A stretch of DNA of 64,000 nt from Pantanalinema rosaneae (lineage in GTDB: Bacteria; Cyanobacteriota; Cyanobacteriia; Leptolyngbyales; Leptolyngbyaceae), in contig NZ_JBLZFZ010000032.1 in assembly GCF_050753385.1 (NCBI RefSeq), positions 1 through 64,000 of the forward strand, in the 5' to 3' direction. Below the pieces are notes generated by a model. That model was given only the letters and a program-made list of their open reading frames with translations. It was not told where the DNA came from and made no database searches. This document shows positions 44,180 to 53,783 of this stretch, one piece after another (positions within the stretch are counted from its first letter, which is position 1; every line of letters starts with the position of its first letter). The translations under genes were made by a program, and so were the position numbers.

Positions 44180-44883
44180 TCTCTTTTCTCCCGTGCGGTC
44201 ATCAAAAATTCCAATTTGTCACGATCGCGTTCTTTCTCGGAGGTGGTTGTGCCTTTACGGAAAATGGCTCCCGTGGGACAGGCATCGACACATTTGCCGC
44301 AGGAGGTACAGGCATCCACGCTACCCCAGGGTTGGTTTAAGCCCGACACGATGTAGCAGGCGGCTCCCCGTTGGGCAATATCCCAAACATGGGCTCCTTC
44401 AACTTCATCGCAGACCCGGACACAGCGAGTACAGAGAATGCAGCGATTATGATCGATGCTAAATAACGGATGGGAAGCATCGATTTTGCGATCGGGGAAG
44501 CGATACGGGAATCGCGAGTGATCCATACCCACTGCGATCGCCACATTCTGTAGTTCGCAATTACCGTTAGCAACACAAATGGAACACACATGATTGCCTT
44601 CCGCGAAAATCAGTTCCACCGTCATGCGGCGGTATTCTTGCAGCTTTGGCGTTTGGGTATGAATATTCATGCCTTCAGCGACCTGCGTTACACAGGCCGG
44701 AAACAGCCGATTGCTCCCGTCAAGTTCGACTAAACAGAGGCGACAGGCTCCCACATCCGTCACGCCATCCAGGTGACACAGGGTAGGGATGGTAACTCCC
44801 GCTTCTTTCGCCGCTTGTAGAATGGTGGCACCTTCTTCGATCGCAACATCAATGTCATCAATTTTGAGTGTTTTAACAGACAT
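44167..44883 (-). CDS. hoxU: Hydrogenase diaphorase subunit HoxU
   Basis: HoxU is the Fe-S electron-transfer subunit linking diaphorase and hydrogenase parts; it is homologous to the N-terminus of complex I NuoG. The 238 residues contain an N-terminal [2Fe-2S] domain (PTLCHLDGVTDVGACRLCLVE, with a later Cys in FPACVTQ). A His-Cys-rich segment follows (EGNHVCSICVANGNCELQ), then two 4Fe-4S motifs (CILCTRCVRVCDEV and CTSCGKCVDACPTGAIF). It begins 17 bp after hoxF with a GAGGTGG ribosome-binding site and overlaps hoxY by 13 bp. Confidence 0.96.
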   Translation of the reverse strand: MSVKTLKIDDIDVAIEEGATILQAAKEAGVTIPTLCHLDGVTDVGACRLCLVELDGSNRLFPACVTQVAEGMNIHTQTPKLQEYRRMTVELIFAEGNHVCSICVANGNCELQNVAIAVGMDHSRFPYRFPDRKIDASHPLFSIDHNRCILCTRCVRVCDEVEGAHVWDIAQRGAACYIVSGLNQPWGSVDACTSCGKCVDACPTGAIFRKGTTTSEKERDRDKLEFLMTAREKREWTR

Positions 44884-44900
44884 ACAGGTTCACCACCTCT

Positions 44901-46520
44901 TCAGACGTTAACTTTGCCATTGGGGCTATCAGTGGATTGGAGCAGTTCTAAATACTCTGGTTTGAAATATTTCAGCGTACTTAAGACTGGATTGGGTGCG
45001 GTTTGTCCTAATCCACACAGGCTGGTGTCTTTCACCATGTAGCAAAGCGCTTCCATTTTTTCCAGATCTGCCGGAGTCGCTTGCCGATTAATCAACTTGG
45101 TTAACATGGCATACAGTTGTACCGTTCCAGTGCGACAGGGTACACACTTACCACAGGTTTCGCCCCGACAGAATTCCATATAGAACCGGGCGATCTCGAC
45201 CATGCTGGTGTCCTCGTCCATCACGATCATGCCGCCGGAACCCATGATTGTGCCCAGTTTTTGCAAGGATTCGTAGTCTACGGAGGTATCAAACAAGGAA
45301 GCTGGCACACAGCCACCGGAAGGTCCCCCCGTTTGAACGGCTTTGACTTTGCCACCTTCCGCCACACCACCACCCATTTCTTCAACAATCTGCCGAATGG
45401 TTGTCCCCATAGGCACTTCAATCAGACCCGTATTGTTAACTTTGCCAGTCAGAGCAAAAACTTTTGTGCCTTTACTTTTCTCAGTACCAATGCTGGCGTA
45501 CCAGTCACCGCCATTGCGAATAATTGGAGTGATATTGGCGTAGGTTTCGACGTTATTAATCAGGGTGGGGCAACCCCATAAACCGGATTCGGCAGGATAG
45601 GGAGGGCGGGGACGGGGATTGCCTCTGCCACCTTGAATCGATTGAATTAGTGCGGTTTCTTCTCCACAGACGAATGCGCCAGCCCCAATCCGAATGTCGA
45701 TTTTGAAGTCGAAGGCAGTATCAAAAATTTGGCTACCCAATAACCCGTACTTCTTCGCTTGCTGGATGGCTTTCTGCAAATGTTTGATCGCTAACGGGTA
45801 CTCTGCCCGCACATAGATGTAACCATGATTGGCTCCGATCGCATAGCCCGCGATCGCCATACCTTCCAGAATCCGGTGGGGATCACTTTCCAACACACTC
45901 CGATCCATGAAGGCTCCGGGATCACCCTCATCGGCATTACAAATGACATATTTTTGATCCCCCGGCATTTTGGCGACCGTTGCCCATTTTAACCCCGTGG
46001 GATAACCACCGCCGCCCCGTCCCCGTAGACCACTCTTGGTGACTTCTTCGACCACTTGGGCTGGCATCATTTCGGTCAGGGCATGATGTAATTGCTCGTA
46101 ACCGCCGATGGCAATATATTCTTCAATCCGTTCGGGATCGATTTTGCCACTATTTTCTAACACGATCGGCATTTGCCGCGTGAAGAACGGGTGGTTTGGA
46201 TCGCCTTTCATTGCCGTGGCGTTGCCACCTTTCAGTGCTCCGACGATCGACTCGGTATCTTCGGGAGTCACCTGTTCATACAATGTCCCTGTAGGCTCAA
46301 CGTCTACCAACGGTCCTCGACCACAGAACCGCATACAGCCCACACTACAGACTTCAACCTCTGACTCTAATCCAGCACTCTGAACGGCAGCCTCTAAGCC
46401 ATGCTTTACGCCAGCCGAGCCGGACGACAAGCAACCAGCCGCCGTACAACAGCGAATCCGGGTTGGTTTGCGACGTGCCCGTTCCTGTTCAGCTATTTCA
46501 TGTAGTTCGGTAATATCCAT
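44901..46520 (-). CDS. hoxF: Hydrogenase diaphorase flavoprotein HoxF
   Basis: HoxF oxidises or reduces NAD(P)(H) with FMN and Fe-S clusters; it is homologous to complex I NuoF. The 539 residues start with a thioredoxin-like [2Fe-2S] domain (RCCTAAGCLSSGS and VCSVGCMRFCGRGP). The nucleotide and FMN sites follow (SGLRGRGGGGYPTGLKW, NADEGDPGAFMDR, GAGAFVCGEETALIQSIQG). The 4Fe-4S site is CGKCVPCRTGT with a later Cys in LCGLGQTAPNP. The length and order match cyanobacterial HoxF. It starts 92 bp after hoxE on the same strand, with no obvious terminator between. Confidence 0.97.
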   Translation of the reverse strand: MDITELHEIAEQERARRKPTRIRCCTAAGCLSSGSAGVKHGLEAAVQSAGLESEVEVCSVGCMRFCGRGPLVDVEPTGTLYEQVTPEDTESIVGALKGGNATAMKGDPNHPFFTRQMPIVLENSGKIDPERIEEYIAIGGYEQLHHALTEMMPAQVVEEVTKSGLRGRGGGGYPTGLKWATVAKMPGDQKYVICNADEGDPGAFMDRSVLESDPHRILEGMAIAGYAIGANHGYIYVRAEYPLAIKHLQKAIQQAKKYGLLGSQIFDTAFDFKIDIRIGAGAFVCGEETALIQSIQGGRGNPRPRPPYPAESGLWGCPTLINNVETYANITPIIRNGGDWYASIGTEKSKGTKVFALTGKVNNTGLIEVPMGTTIRQIVEEMGGGVAEGGKVKAVQTGGPSGGCVPASLFDTSVDYESLQKLGTIMGSGGMIVMDEDTSMVEIARFYMEFCRGETCGKCVPCRTGTVQLYAMLTKLINRQATPADLEKMEALCYMVKDTSLCGLGQTAPNPVLSTLKYFKPEYLELLQSTDSPNGKVNV

Positions 46521-46612
46521 GTTCTATCTCGTCTTACCTCTGCGATCGGGGGGAAGATTATCCTGGGAATTGCATCGATCCGAGCCATCAGGCTCCATTC
46601 CTGGTTGGTACG

Positions 46613-47164
46613 TTATCCCTGTAGACTCCTCACTTTATCTAGAGCCGATTCGGGACTTTGTTTACCACTGACGCTGCCATCAACCACCATCGCTGGAGCG
46701 ATGCCGCAGGCTCCCAAACAGCGTGCCGCCATCAACGAGACTTTGCCATCTTCCGTCGTTTCACCCACTTTAATGCCCAACTCGGCTTCGAGGGCTTCCA
46801 TCAGCTTGCCACTGCCCTTGACGTAGCAAGCGGTTCCCAGGCAGACCACACAGCTATGGGCACCACTGGGTTTGAGGGAAAACAGATGATAGAACGTGGC
46901 AACTCCATACACCCGACTTGGTGGCAGTTTTAGCCCTCTAGCGATATAGATCAGGACATCTTCTTCTAGATAGCCAAAGGATTCCTGGGCTTTGTGCAGC
47001 ACTTCAATCAACGCATCGGGTTTGTATTGATGCCGCTTCATGGTCATATCGAGGGCTTTAAACCGCCGATCGCCGCTCGCGTGATTGTTGGCTGACGGTT
47101 TTTTGGCAGCGGGGGCGGGAGGAGATGCGGCATCGGGAGATTGAGCTTGGACAGGCGAAGGCAT
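46613..47164 (-). CDS. hoxE: Hydrogenase diaphorase subunit HoxE
   Basis: HoxE is a [2Fe-2S] NuoE-like subunit thought to mediate electron exchange between the diaphorase and ferredoxin. The 183 residues start with an Ala/Pro/Ser-rich extension (about 1-35), then a helical bundle (ALIEVLHKAQESFGYLEEDVL). A thioredoxin fold follows with ligands in CLGTACYVKGS and CLGACGIAPAM. It is the first gene of the operon, with AAGGA before ATG 47164, so the hox promoter should lie in the 587-bp space upstream. Confidence 0.96.
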   Translation of the reverse strand: MPSPVQAQSPDAASPPAPAAKKPSANNHASGDRRFKALDMTMKRHQYKPDALIEVLHKAQESFGYLEEDVLIYIARGLKLPPSRVYGVATFYHLFSLKPSGAHSCVVCLGTACYVKGSGKLMEALEAELGIKVGETTEDGKVSLMAARCLGACGIAPAMVVDGSVSGKQSPESALDKVRSLQG

Positions 47165-47751
47165 AGATTTTCCTTAAGTCACAATAAATGGTTATGGTGT
47201 GAAGAAAGAGAATTAGCAATTAATGAGTGACAACTCAAAAAATACATTGACGGAAGTTAGAATTGTGATTTTAGAAAAGCTCAATTTTCTGTTAGCTAAA
47301 ATACTAAAGTTTTTAACTGAAAATTAAGCGGTTAATGACACGAAATCGGCGATCAACGAGCTGAGTTATACATCAATTGCACAGTATCAACTCCAATCAA
47401 AGAAAAATCTTACCAATTGAGCAAAGGCTTTGTGAACTGTACATTCCCGGACTAATTCTTTAATCTTGATTAAGCAACAATTATGTTGTTTTAGTTCATT
47501 GGCTATGCAAAATCTCAATCTCCACAACCATCTTAGGAGATTGCTTTTGGGCGATCGAGAAAATCGGTGGTTTTTTTACAATTTAGTAATGAAAATTGAT
47601 AATAACTAACCTGATCGAACCATTTTTTGAAGCTTAAAAGATTAGAGCGATATGAAGATAGTTTGCCTACTTTTGATCCTGACTCTTTCCTTGGGCAGAC
47701 GGAGAGAACTCTCAGACTGAGTAGCTTAGGGGAAGAGCGCTAAAACGGATT
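47165..47751. promoter_or_regulatory. Divergent control region of the hox operon and the SRPBCC gene
   Basis: This 587-bp AT-rich space separates minus-strand hoxE and the plus-strand SRPBCC gene and must hold both promoters. In Synechocystis the hox promoter is bound by LexA and AbrB-type regulators, but I could not point to a matching site here, nor to an NtcA box. A T run (GGTGGTTTTTTTAC near 47560) follows a weak CGAT/ATCG stem. There is no gene of useful length. Confidence 0.55.
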
Positions 47752-48459
47752 ATGGAAAAAACTACGTCACTTCAAACTTCTGGATCGCAGGCTGAAAGTC
47801 AGGTGAGCGATGCCGAACGTTGGACTTCAATTATTGGGGGTAGTGCGATGGTGCTACTGGGCTTGCAACAACGATCGCTGCGGGGGGCTGTGATGGCGCT
47901 GGCTGGCGGTAGTCTGGCGTTTCATGGTATGAAAGGCGACAAGAGTTTAGCCGATCGCGTGACTGAAGCGGTGGATGCCAACAAAGCGATTCAGGTAGAA
48001 AAAACGGTGACAATTAATAAATCTGCCGAAGAACTTTACAACTACTGGCATAACTTTACGAATCTGCCAATTTTTATGAAGCACATTGAGTCTGTCACGA
48101 TGATTGGCGATCAGCGATCGCATTGGGTGGCAAAAGCCCCGATGGATCAAACGGTAGAATGGGATGCGGATATTGTGGACGATCGTCCCAATGAATTGAT
48201 CGCCTGGACATCCGTAGAAGGTTCGGATGTGGATAATTCGGGTTTTATTCGGTTTAAGCCCGCTCCCGGTGGGCGGGGGACTGAAGTTAAAGTTGTGCTG
48301 GAGTACAATTCCTTTGGTGGAGCTGTTGGTAATATCTTTGCCAAACTATTTGGTGAGTCTCCGGAACAACAAATTGGTGATGAATTAAACCGCTTTAAGC
48401 AACTGATGGAAACGGGTGAAATTGCTACCACAGAAGGACAACCTACTTCCCGTACATAA
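47752..48459 (+). CDS. Membrane-anchored SRPBCC-family protein
   Basis: A 235-residue protein with a DUF2892/YgaP-like N-terminal membrane part (about 25-65: SIIGGSAMVLLGLQQRSLRG and VMALAGGSLAFHGM). A C-terminal SRPBCC (START/Bet v1-like, cyclase/dehydrase) domain follows (about 80-220: VEKTVTINKSAEELYNYWHN, LPIFMKHIESVTM, GTEVKVVLEYNSFGG). SRPBCC domains bind hydrophobic ligands in a deep pocket; the ligand here is unknown. Proteins with this fusion are common in cyanobacteria and are often linked to stress. It starts at ATG 47752 and is read away from hoxE, possibly sharing the control region. Confidence 0.82.
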   Translation: MEKTTSLQTSGSQAESQVSDAERWTSIIGGSAMVLLGLQQRSLRGAVMALAGGSLAFHGMKGDKSLADRVTEAVDANKAIQVEKTVTINKSAEELYNYWHNFTNLPIFMKHIESVTMIGDQRSHWVAKAPMDQTVEWDADIVDDRPNELIAWTSVEGSDVDNSGFIRFKPAPGGRGTEVKVVLEYNSFGGAVGNIFAKLFGESPEQQIGDELNRFKQLMETGEIATTEGQPTSRT

Positions 48460-48654
48460 AGTATTTGGTTTAACATTGGTCTAACAATGGGTGCATCTGC
48501 GGGGAAATGACGGATGAGGGCTGTCATCACTTAATCCTCCATATCATCACCTGCGGCGATCGGCGCTTGACCCGGTTGGCTAACACGATCGGGGGAATCC
48601 TTTGACCTCAAAATCCAGTTTGATCACTATGATCAGGCTATAGGAGGTGGGCAG

Positions 48655-49167
48655 ATGACCGTAGAACGCAAAATTGCTGCTGCATTCCAGATGAGTGAGG
48701 ACACTTGGGCACGCCATGCCAATCCCTGGAGTGTATGGACTCGCTTCACGGTGTTACCCCTGTTGATTCTGGCAATCTGGAGTCGCGTGTGGTGGGGCTG
48801 GTGGGCATTGGTTCCGGTAACGATCGCCCTACTGTGGATGTGGCTGAATCCCCGGTTGTTTGCCAAACCCCAGTCCACGAATCACTGGGCATCGAAGGCG
48901 GTCTTCGGAGAACGGGTCTGGCTGAACCGCGACGTGATTCCCGTCCCCCGGCATCATCGCCACGTCCCCAATCTGCTAAGTCTTGTAGCGACGATCGGTA
49001 TGGGATTTGTGATTTGGGGATTAGTTGTACTCCATCTCTGGGCGATCGCCTTTGGCTGTGCCCTGGTTTACCTGGGAAAATTGTGGTTTATCGATCGCAT
49101 GGTTTGGCTTTACGAAGACATGAAAGACGCTGATCCGGCATACAAACAGTGGGTCTACGAACCGTAA
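48655..49167 (+). CDS. DUF6653-like integral membrane protein
   Basis: A 170-residue membrane protein of unknown function that resembles the DUF6653 family as I recall it. It has an amphipathic start (AAAFQMSEDTWARHANPWSV), then paired hydrophobic segments at about 28-62, with the Trp-rich RVWWGWWALVPV, and 105-140 (LLSLVATIGMGFVIWGLVVL). A conserved polar loop, AVFGERVWLNRDVIPVPRHH, lies between the pairs. The C-terminus is WLYEDMKDADPAYKQWVYEP. ATG 48655 is preceded by AGGAGG. No catalytic motif is visible. It lies 195 bp after the SRPBCC gene. Confidence 0.75.
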   Translation: MTVERKIAAAFQMSEDTWARHANPWSVWTRFTVLPLLILAIWSRVWWGWWALVPVTIALLWMWLNPRLFAKPQSTNHWASKAVFGERVWLNRDVIPVPRHHRHVPNLLSLVATIGMGFVIWGLVVLHLWAIAFGCALVYLGKLWFIDRMVWLYEDMKDADPAYKQWVYEP

Positions 49168-49182
49168 CCTCATGGCAGTCTT

Positions 49183-49200
49183 CCAAATGCTTGGTTTTTT
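49183..49200 (+). terminator. Weak intrinsic terminator candidate after the DUF6653 gene
   Basis: CCAA-ATGC-TTGG followed by six T lies 15 bp after the stop of the DUF6653-like gene. The stem is only four pairs, so the call is weak. Confidence 0.3.
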
Positions 49201-49276
49201 CCTGGTTGGGGAATCCTGTCAGCATTACTGTGGTGCAGTATTAGGGAAGACGGATGTTGAGTAAGGTGGCAACTCT

Positions 49277-51835
49277 ATGGTGCGATCGCAGGTTCAGCCA
49301 GGATTCATCTGCTGGGGTAAGTGGGGTTGGACGCGGTTTTTGGGGCTGCTAATAGTCGTGCTGGTCGCGATCGTGGGACTGCAAATTTCGCCTGGACTTG
49401 CCTGGGAATCTCACTATGCCGTCACCAGTAGAGCGCCCTTTAATCAACTCAGCTATTACCCGGTGAAGCAAACCTTACCCCCGGATCTCTACCGTCCTGT
49501 AGGGAATTGGGTAGGACGGTTAATTCTGCCTTTAGTCAAGGAACAGCAGGGGCAGGATTGGGTCTGGCTAGAGGTCTACCATGCTCCACCGGAAGCCACG
49601 GATTTGATTGGTAAACGGGTGAAGCTGACCTGGAGCCAGAATCCGGAGGTACAGCGCTATGTGGCGGCGGTAACGCGGGATGTGCAGTTTACTCCTGATG
49701 TGGAGGCACTTCAGCAAACGACAGGCAACCTGTATCCCCAACGGTTAAATGGCAGAACGCAGGTAGGCCCGTTACAGGCGATCGCGGGAGCCAGACCCCA
49801 GGATGATGTCACTGTCACGCTGGAACAGGCTACCCTAACGCAGCAAGCCGAAACCGCCGAGTTGCAGATTGCTACAGAACCCTTGTTAGAGACGGGACGC
49901 TATTACACGCTGGTTAAATTATTGGGGACAGTACAGAAGGCGAAACCGCAATTTATTCCCAAAGACTGTCCGGGTGGTCGTCCTTGTCCGAGTGAACTGT
50001 TTCGCGTCCAGCATTACAATCCCGCTACAGGAAAATTTGATGGCAAGCAGGAAACCGTCCGGATTCCCCAACAACCGATCGATGGCTTTGGCGTGTATGC
50101 CTCAACCCCACGAGAATTAGAAGCATCTCCCGCCGGGACAGCCGGTTGGTACTTATACGGTGCCCAGGACAAAACGGGATTGTTTACGGTGCAAGCCATC
50201 AAGCCGCGATCGTTGTTTCAACTGCAACCCAATCGGGTGATTTTGGGAGCAGGCAAAGGATTGGATTACATCAACTACGACAACTGGAGTCAGACCGAAC
50301 ACCAACAGGGAACTGCCCACACAGTATTAATCGATAAAACGGCACCTACCCCAGAAGCGGCGATTGCTAACTGGAAAGAGGGCGATCGGGCGTTGGTGAT
50401 GCACCTGTTTGGCGGCAGAGGGGGGGAACGGGGTGAACCAGTGGCAATGGGAACGGTGACGGGGCACTTCTCCTATGGATTAGCCACGATCGTCCGTGAT
50501 CCGTTTACTAAAGACCTTCAGTTTGATCTGCGCTATCAGCAGGTCTATGCCACCAATATTGAAGGGGTAATCTCGGGAACTAACACCTGGACAAATTACA
50601 TGGGGAATCTGCAACGGGGCTGGTTAGGCACTCGTCCCGTCACCGATGTGATTGTCAAACTGGATGCGATCGCGCAGGATTATGATTTTGGCGGCACTCG
50701 CCTCTCGCCCTTAGCAGAATTCGATCGGCAGTTAAGTGTGATCAATGCCCGTTACCGCACAGGGGATGGTACAGGAGCCGCCAATGTGACTCCGGCAACC
50801 TCCTGTGTGCAGGACTCTAACCAGGCATTATTTCTGACGATTCAACGAATTCGGGAGACGGTTGCCGCTAATCCGACGATTCAAAACTGGTGGTCATCTC
50901 ACCCGGATGATCCTACGGTGAAGCGGTTTGAGCGGTTAGTCGCCTTGGGGAATGATCTGGAAACCCAATTAATGCCCTTTGGCATTGTCCGAGGCGATTG
51001 GAAATCGAATGCGAATGCGCTATCGGGAACCCAAATTCAGCCAGAGAACTTTACGCGTAGCGACTCAAATCTGCCAGAAAATACTCTCGCAGCGTTCACC
51101 AGTTGGCGCACCATTCTGCCCCGACAGGCACAGGATGAACTCAGTATTCTATTTCTGCGTCACGGAGCCACATTATGGTTCTTGCAAACCAATCAAGTTG
51201 GGGGACGGAATCCGGCGATTCTACCGATCGCCCCAACGCAAGCCTTTGCCCGGTGGACAATTCCCGGTACGACAGTCCCGATCGTGTCTGTTTTGTTTAC
51301 GCGCATTTTAGGCTCCTTGAAACTCCCGAGCCTGTGGGACTGGAGTGTGACCTTCGGGATGTTGTTGGGGTATGGGGTTCTGGCAACGACGATCGGATTT
51401 GCTCACGGTTGGTTGCAGGTTAAACCCTGGTCTGCCTCAAAACAACGCTATTTCCTGTTAATGGGACGGGTGTTTTTCCTCCCGGCTCTCTTAGAAGAAT
51501 GGGTGTTTCGCGTGTTACTGCTGCCCTATCCACGGGCGGGTGTCACCGGACAAATGTGGATTACCTGGGCGATCGTCAGTCTGATTCTTTTCGTGGCTTA
51601 CCATGCGATCGTGGCTAGAACGGTAGCCAAACAACAGCGTACTTCTACCCTGTTACATCCGATCTTCCTGATCCTGACCGGCTTACTCGGAGTTGCCTGC
51701 ACCCTGACCTACTGGCTGACTGGTTCGTTGTTACTGATTACCCTGATTCATTGGGTGGTGGTTGTCGTCTGGTTAACCCTATTTGGCGGCATAGAGAAAC
51801 TGCAACGATCGTCGCGATATAGTTTCTCCCGGTAG
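49277..51835 (+). CDS. Large membrane protein with C-terminal CPBP (CAAX-like) protease domain
   Basis: An 852-residue protein. The N-terminus has a signal-anchor-like helix (RFLGLLIVVLVAIVGLQISP). A soluble region of about 600 residues follows with no family I recognise, probably outside the cytoplasm; a Cys pair is present in DCPGGRPCPSE. The last 180 residues form about five membrane helices with the CPBP/Abi motif E740-E741-W-V-F-R745 in LLEEWVFRVLLLP. The later helices have VAYHAIVA and LIHWVVVVVW, whose His residues fit the remaining conserved positions of intramembrane glutamic proteases. It may cleave a membrane substrate or be a non-proteolytic scaffold. The start ATG 49277 leads directly into the anchor. 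Confidence 0.82.
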   Translation: MVRSQVQPGFICWGKWGWTRFLGLLIVVLVAIVGLQISPGLAWESHYAVTSRAPFNQLSYYPVKQTLPPDLYRPVGNWVGRLILPLVKEQQGQDWVWLEVYHAPPEATDLIGKRVKLTWSQNPEVQRYVAAVTRDVQFTPDVEALQQTTGNLYPQRLNGRTQVGPLQAIAGARPQDDVTVTLEQATLTQQAETAELQIATEPLLETGRYYTLVKLLGTVQKAKPQFIPKDCPGGRPCPSELFRVQHYNPATGKFDGKQETVRIPQQPIDGFGVYASTPRELEASPAGTAGWYLYGAQDKTGLFTVQAIKPRSLFQLQPNRVILGAGKGLDYINYDNWSQTEHQQGTAHTVLIDKTAPTPEAAIANWKEGDRALVMHLFGGRGGERGEPVAMGTVTGHFSYGLATIVRDPFTKDLQFDLRYQQVYATNIEGVISGTNTWTNYMGNLQRGWLGTRPVTDVIVKLDAIAQDYDFGGTRLSPLAEFDRQLSVINARYRTGDGTGAANVTPATSCVQDSNQALFLTIQRIRETVAANPTIQNWWSSHPDDPTVKRFERLVALGNDLETQLMPFGIVRGDWKSNANALSGTQIQPENFTRSDSNLPENTLAAFTSWRTILPRQAQDELSILFLRHGATLWFLQTNQVGGRNPAILPIAPTQAFARWTIPGTTVPIVSVLFTRILGSLKLPSLWDWSVTFGMLLGYGVLATTIGFAHGWLQVKPWSASKQRYFLLMGRVFFLPALLEEWVFRVLLLPYPRAGVTGQMWITWAIVSLILFVAYHAIVARTVAKQQRTSTLLHPIFLILTGLLGVACTLTYWLTGSLLLITLIHWVVVVVWLTLFGGIEKLQRSSRYSFSR

Positions 51836-51840
51836 TTTGC

Positions 51841-52266
51841 CTATTGAGTTGGCAACACATTCTCCTGCATTAAGCGGGCAACCATGGCGGCGCGAGAGGT
51901 GACTCCCAGCTTCATAAAGATGCGGCGGAGATAGGTGGAGACGGTACAGGGACTGATGGCAAGTCTTCTACCGATCGTTTTGTTGGGTAATCCCTGGGCG
52001 ATTAATTGCGCGATCGCCATCTCGCGAGGACTTAAACAGATCGATGAGTCACTGGTATGTTTACGCCGAACGACATAATATTCGGTTTCATCAATGCGTA
52101 ATTCAAAAATCACTTCGTGGATGGCTCCGGCTGTCTCCCGTAACACTTTAATAGGCTTCCAGGGAACCTCTGTTTGACTGAGCGATCGCACTAATAAATC
52201 CTGTTCAATTTGAGCTACATCAGGGGTTTTTGACAACGGTTTGGATAATTCTTGGGTATTCATCAT
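51841..52266 (-). CDS. LuxR-type helix-turn-helix regulator
   Basis: A small regulator of about 141 residues. The N-terminal 70 residues are not a receiver domain (no acidic pocket) and match no family I know. The C-terminal 65 residues are a GerE/LuxR helix-turn-helix: CLSPREMAIAQLIAQGLPNK, then AISPCTVSTYLRRIFMKLGV with the typical SxxTVxxxxxxIxxKLGV layout. It lies tail to tail with the CPBP gene (five-base gap). Upstream, 598 bp separate it from the Glu/Phe-repeat cassette, which it could control from the divergent position. ATG 52266 is preferred to a TTG nine bases earlier. Confidence 0.85.
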   Translation of the reverse strand: MMNTQELSKPLSKTPDVAQIEQDLLVRSLSQTEVPWKPIKVLRETAGAIHEVIFELRIDETEYYVVRRKHTSDSSICLSPREMAIAQLIAQGLPNKTIGRRLAISPCTVSTYLRRIFMKLGVTSRAAMVARLMQENVLPTQ

Positions 52267-52864
52267 TTGACTCAAGCATGTAGATCAGGGGGGCATAACA
52301 CAGGTTTGAGCTTGGGAATCTGGTGAATGAATGATGGTCACGGGGTTGTTCAGTGGCAATGCCAATGCAACCCTGAAGGGAGAGAATTTTTTCTATGACG
52401 ACTAGATCTCTCATGAAAGTTCCCTGACTGGAGCAGAACACGAGGCTAGATGAGTCGTTATCAGTCAAGGATCTGATCGTCAATCAAATAAATCAACGTG
52501 AACAGAGTGTCTACGGATTGAACATGGTCAAAAAGCTGCATCTTCCTACCTCAATTCCGTCAGAATTGTGAGTGCGTGATCAATGCTGAATTTGTAGATG
52601 CTGAGTTTGTTTCTGTTGCGGCTCAGTGAATGGATTTATCGTGGCTGAGGAATTATGCCGCTGCTGATCAAGCTGTTCTTATTTAAGCGATCGTTCACCG
52701 GAGTTGCCGTCACCCTAACGGGTACTTTTGCAGTCATGTCATTTAATTAGATGTCATTCATTTTGATGACTTGATCTCTCTGTCACCTAAAAATAGGACT
52801 GCTCAAATCTTGCTCCTGTTGGTTATAGCTAGAGATGAACCGCATTTCCATTGGGAGTAATGCA
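52267..52864. promoter_or_regulatory. Divergent space between the LuxR gene and the Glu/Phe-repeat cassette
   Basis: This 598-bp space holds no supportable gene. Near its right end GGGAG (52853-52857) is the ribosome-binding site of the first cassette gene. The promoters of both divergent units must lie here, but I cannot place -10/-35 boxes with confidence. Confidence 0.45.
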
Positions 52865-53722
52865 ATGTTGGATGGAGAAACCCTACAACACGAACTCGAA
52901 AGTGAGCTTGACAACGAGTTTGAATATGAACTGCAAAACGAATATGACATGCAGCATGAATATGAAGGTGAAGAGTTTTTGGGCGGTCTGGTGGGTGGAG
53001 CTATGAACGCTTTGGGATTAGGGGAAGGCGAAGGTGAGTATGAAGGTGAGTACGAAAGTGAAGCCTTTCTTGGAACAGTACGCAAACTCGCCAGTCGCTT
53101 AAAGCAGGTTGTTCCCAAAGTCGCGCCCTATGCTGCCCGCCTGGTTGGGACAGCGATCGGGGGGCCCCAACTGGGTGCCACCTTAGGGCAGGTGGCGCGG
53201 CAGAGTGAGTTTGAATTTGAGTTTGAAACCGTGGGACAACTCGAATTTGAAGGGGAACTAACAGGTGAATTTGAGTTTGAAACCATGCCCCAAATGGAAA
53301 CCCTGGCAGAAGCGTTGGCTGGAGCCGCTACCAAAGTCCAAAACGAAGCGGAAGCCGAAGCCTATATAGGAGCGGCTGTCACCCGAGTGCTACCTGCAAA
53401 GTCGGTGGCGGTGCAAAAACAGGTTCCGGCGATCGTCAAAGCATCGGCTGAACTAGCTCGGGGTTTACGGAAACATCCGAGTACCCGTCCTCTAGTGCGG
53501 ATTCTGCCGACTGTGGCGCAACGGGCTGGACAAGTTCTGGCACAAAAAGCCGCGCAAGGGCAACCCATTACGCGCCCAGTAGTTGCCCAGGTAATGGCAA
53601 CACAAACGCGAAACGCCCTTAAAAGTCCGATCGCAACGGCGCGAATTGTTGCAACTTCAGCGAAAGTGGCACAAAAAATTACCCAACCTGCTCCTACATC
53701 TCGCAGGAAGGTACGGAGTTAA
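52865..53722 (+). CDS. Glu/Phe/Tyr-repeat protein A (unknown function)
   Basis: I do not recognise a named family. The 285-residue protein begins with about 60 residues in which Glu alternates with Phe, Tyr or Leu (ELESELDNEFEYELQNEYD). A second such block follows at about 110-150 (EFEFEFETVGQLEFEGEL). Blocks end in an E-x-F/Y-L/I-G signature: GEEFLGG, SEAFLGT and AEAEAYIGA. Each is followed by a hydrophobic, Ala/Gly-rich stretch. The C-terminal 130 residues are basic and helical (GLRKHPSTRPLVRILPTVAQ, QKAAQGQPITRPVVAQVMAT) and are paralogous to the next gene. The charge is thus very acidic in front and strongly basic behind. ATG 52865 has GGGAG seven bases upstream; an ATG 30 bases earlier lacks one. 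It is the first gene of a six-gene cassette. Confidence 0.85.
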   Translation: MLDGETLQHELESELDNEFEYELQNEYDMQHEYEGEEFLGGLVGGAMNALGLGEGEGEYEGEYESEAFLGTVRKLASRLKQVVPKVAPYAARLVGTAIGGPQLGATLGQVARQSEFEFEFETVGQLEFEGELTGEFEFETMPQMETLAEALAGAATKVQNEAEAEAYIGAAVTRVLPAKSVAVQKQVPAIVKASAELARGLRKHPSTRPLVRILPTVAQRAGQVLAQKAAQGQPITRPVVAQVMATQTRNALKSPIATARIVATSAKVAQKITQPAPTSRRKVRS

Positions 53723-53783
53723 TTACGACAGTTGAGTGTCACTACGTCCAGATACAACCTATTTACTCAGGAGAAATTCACTC

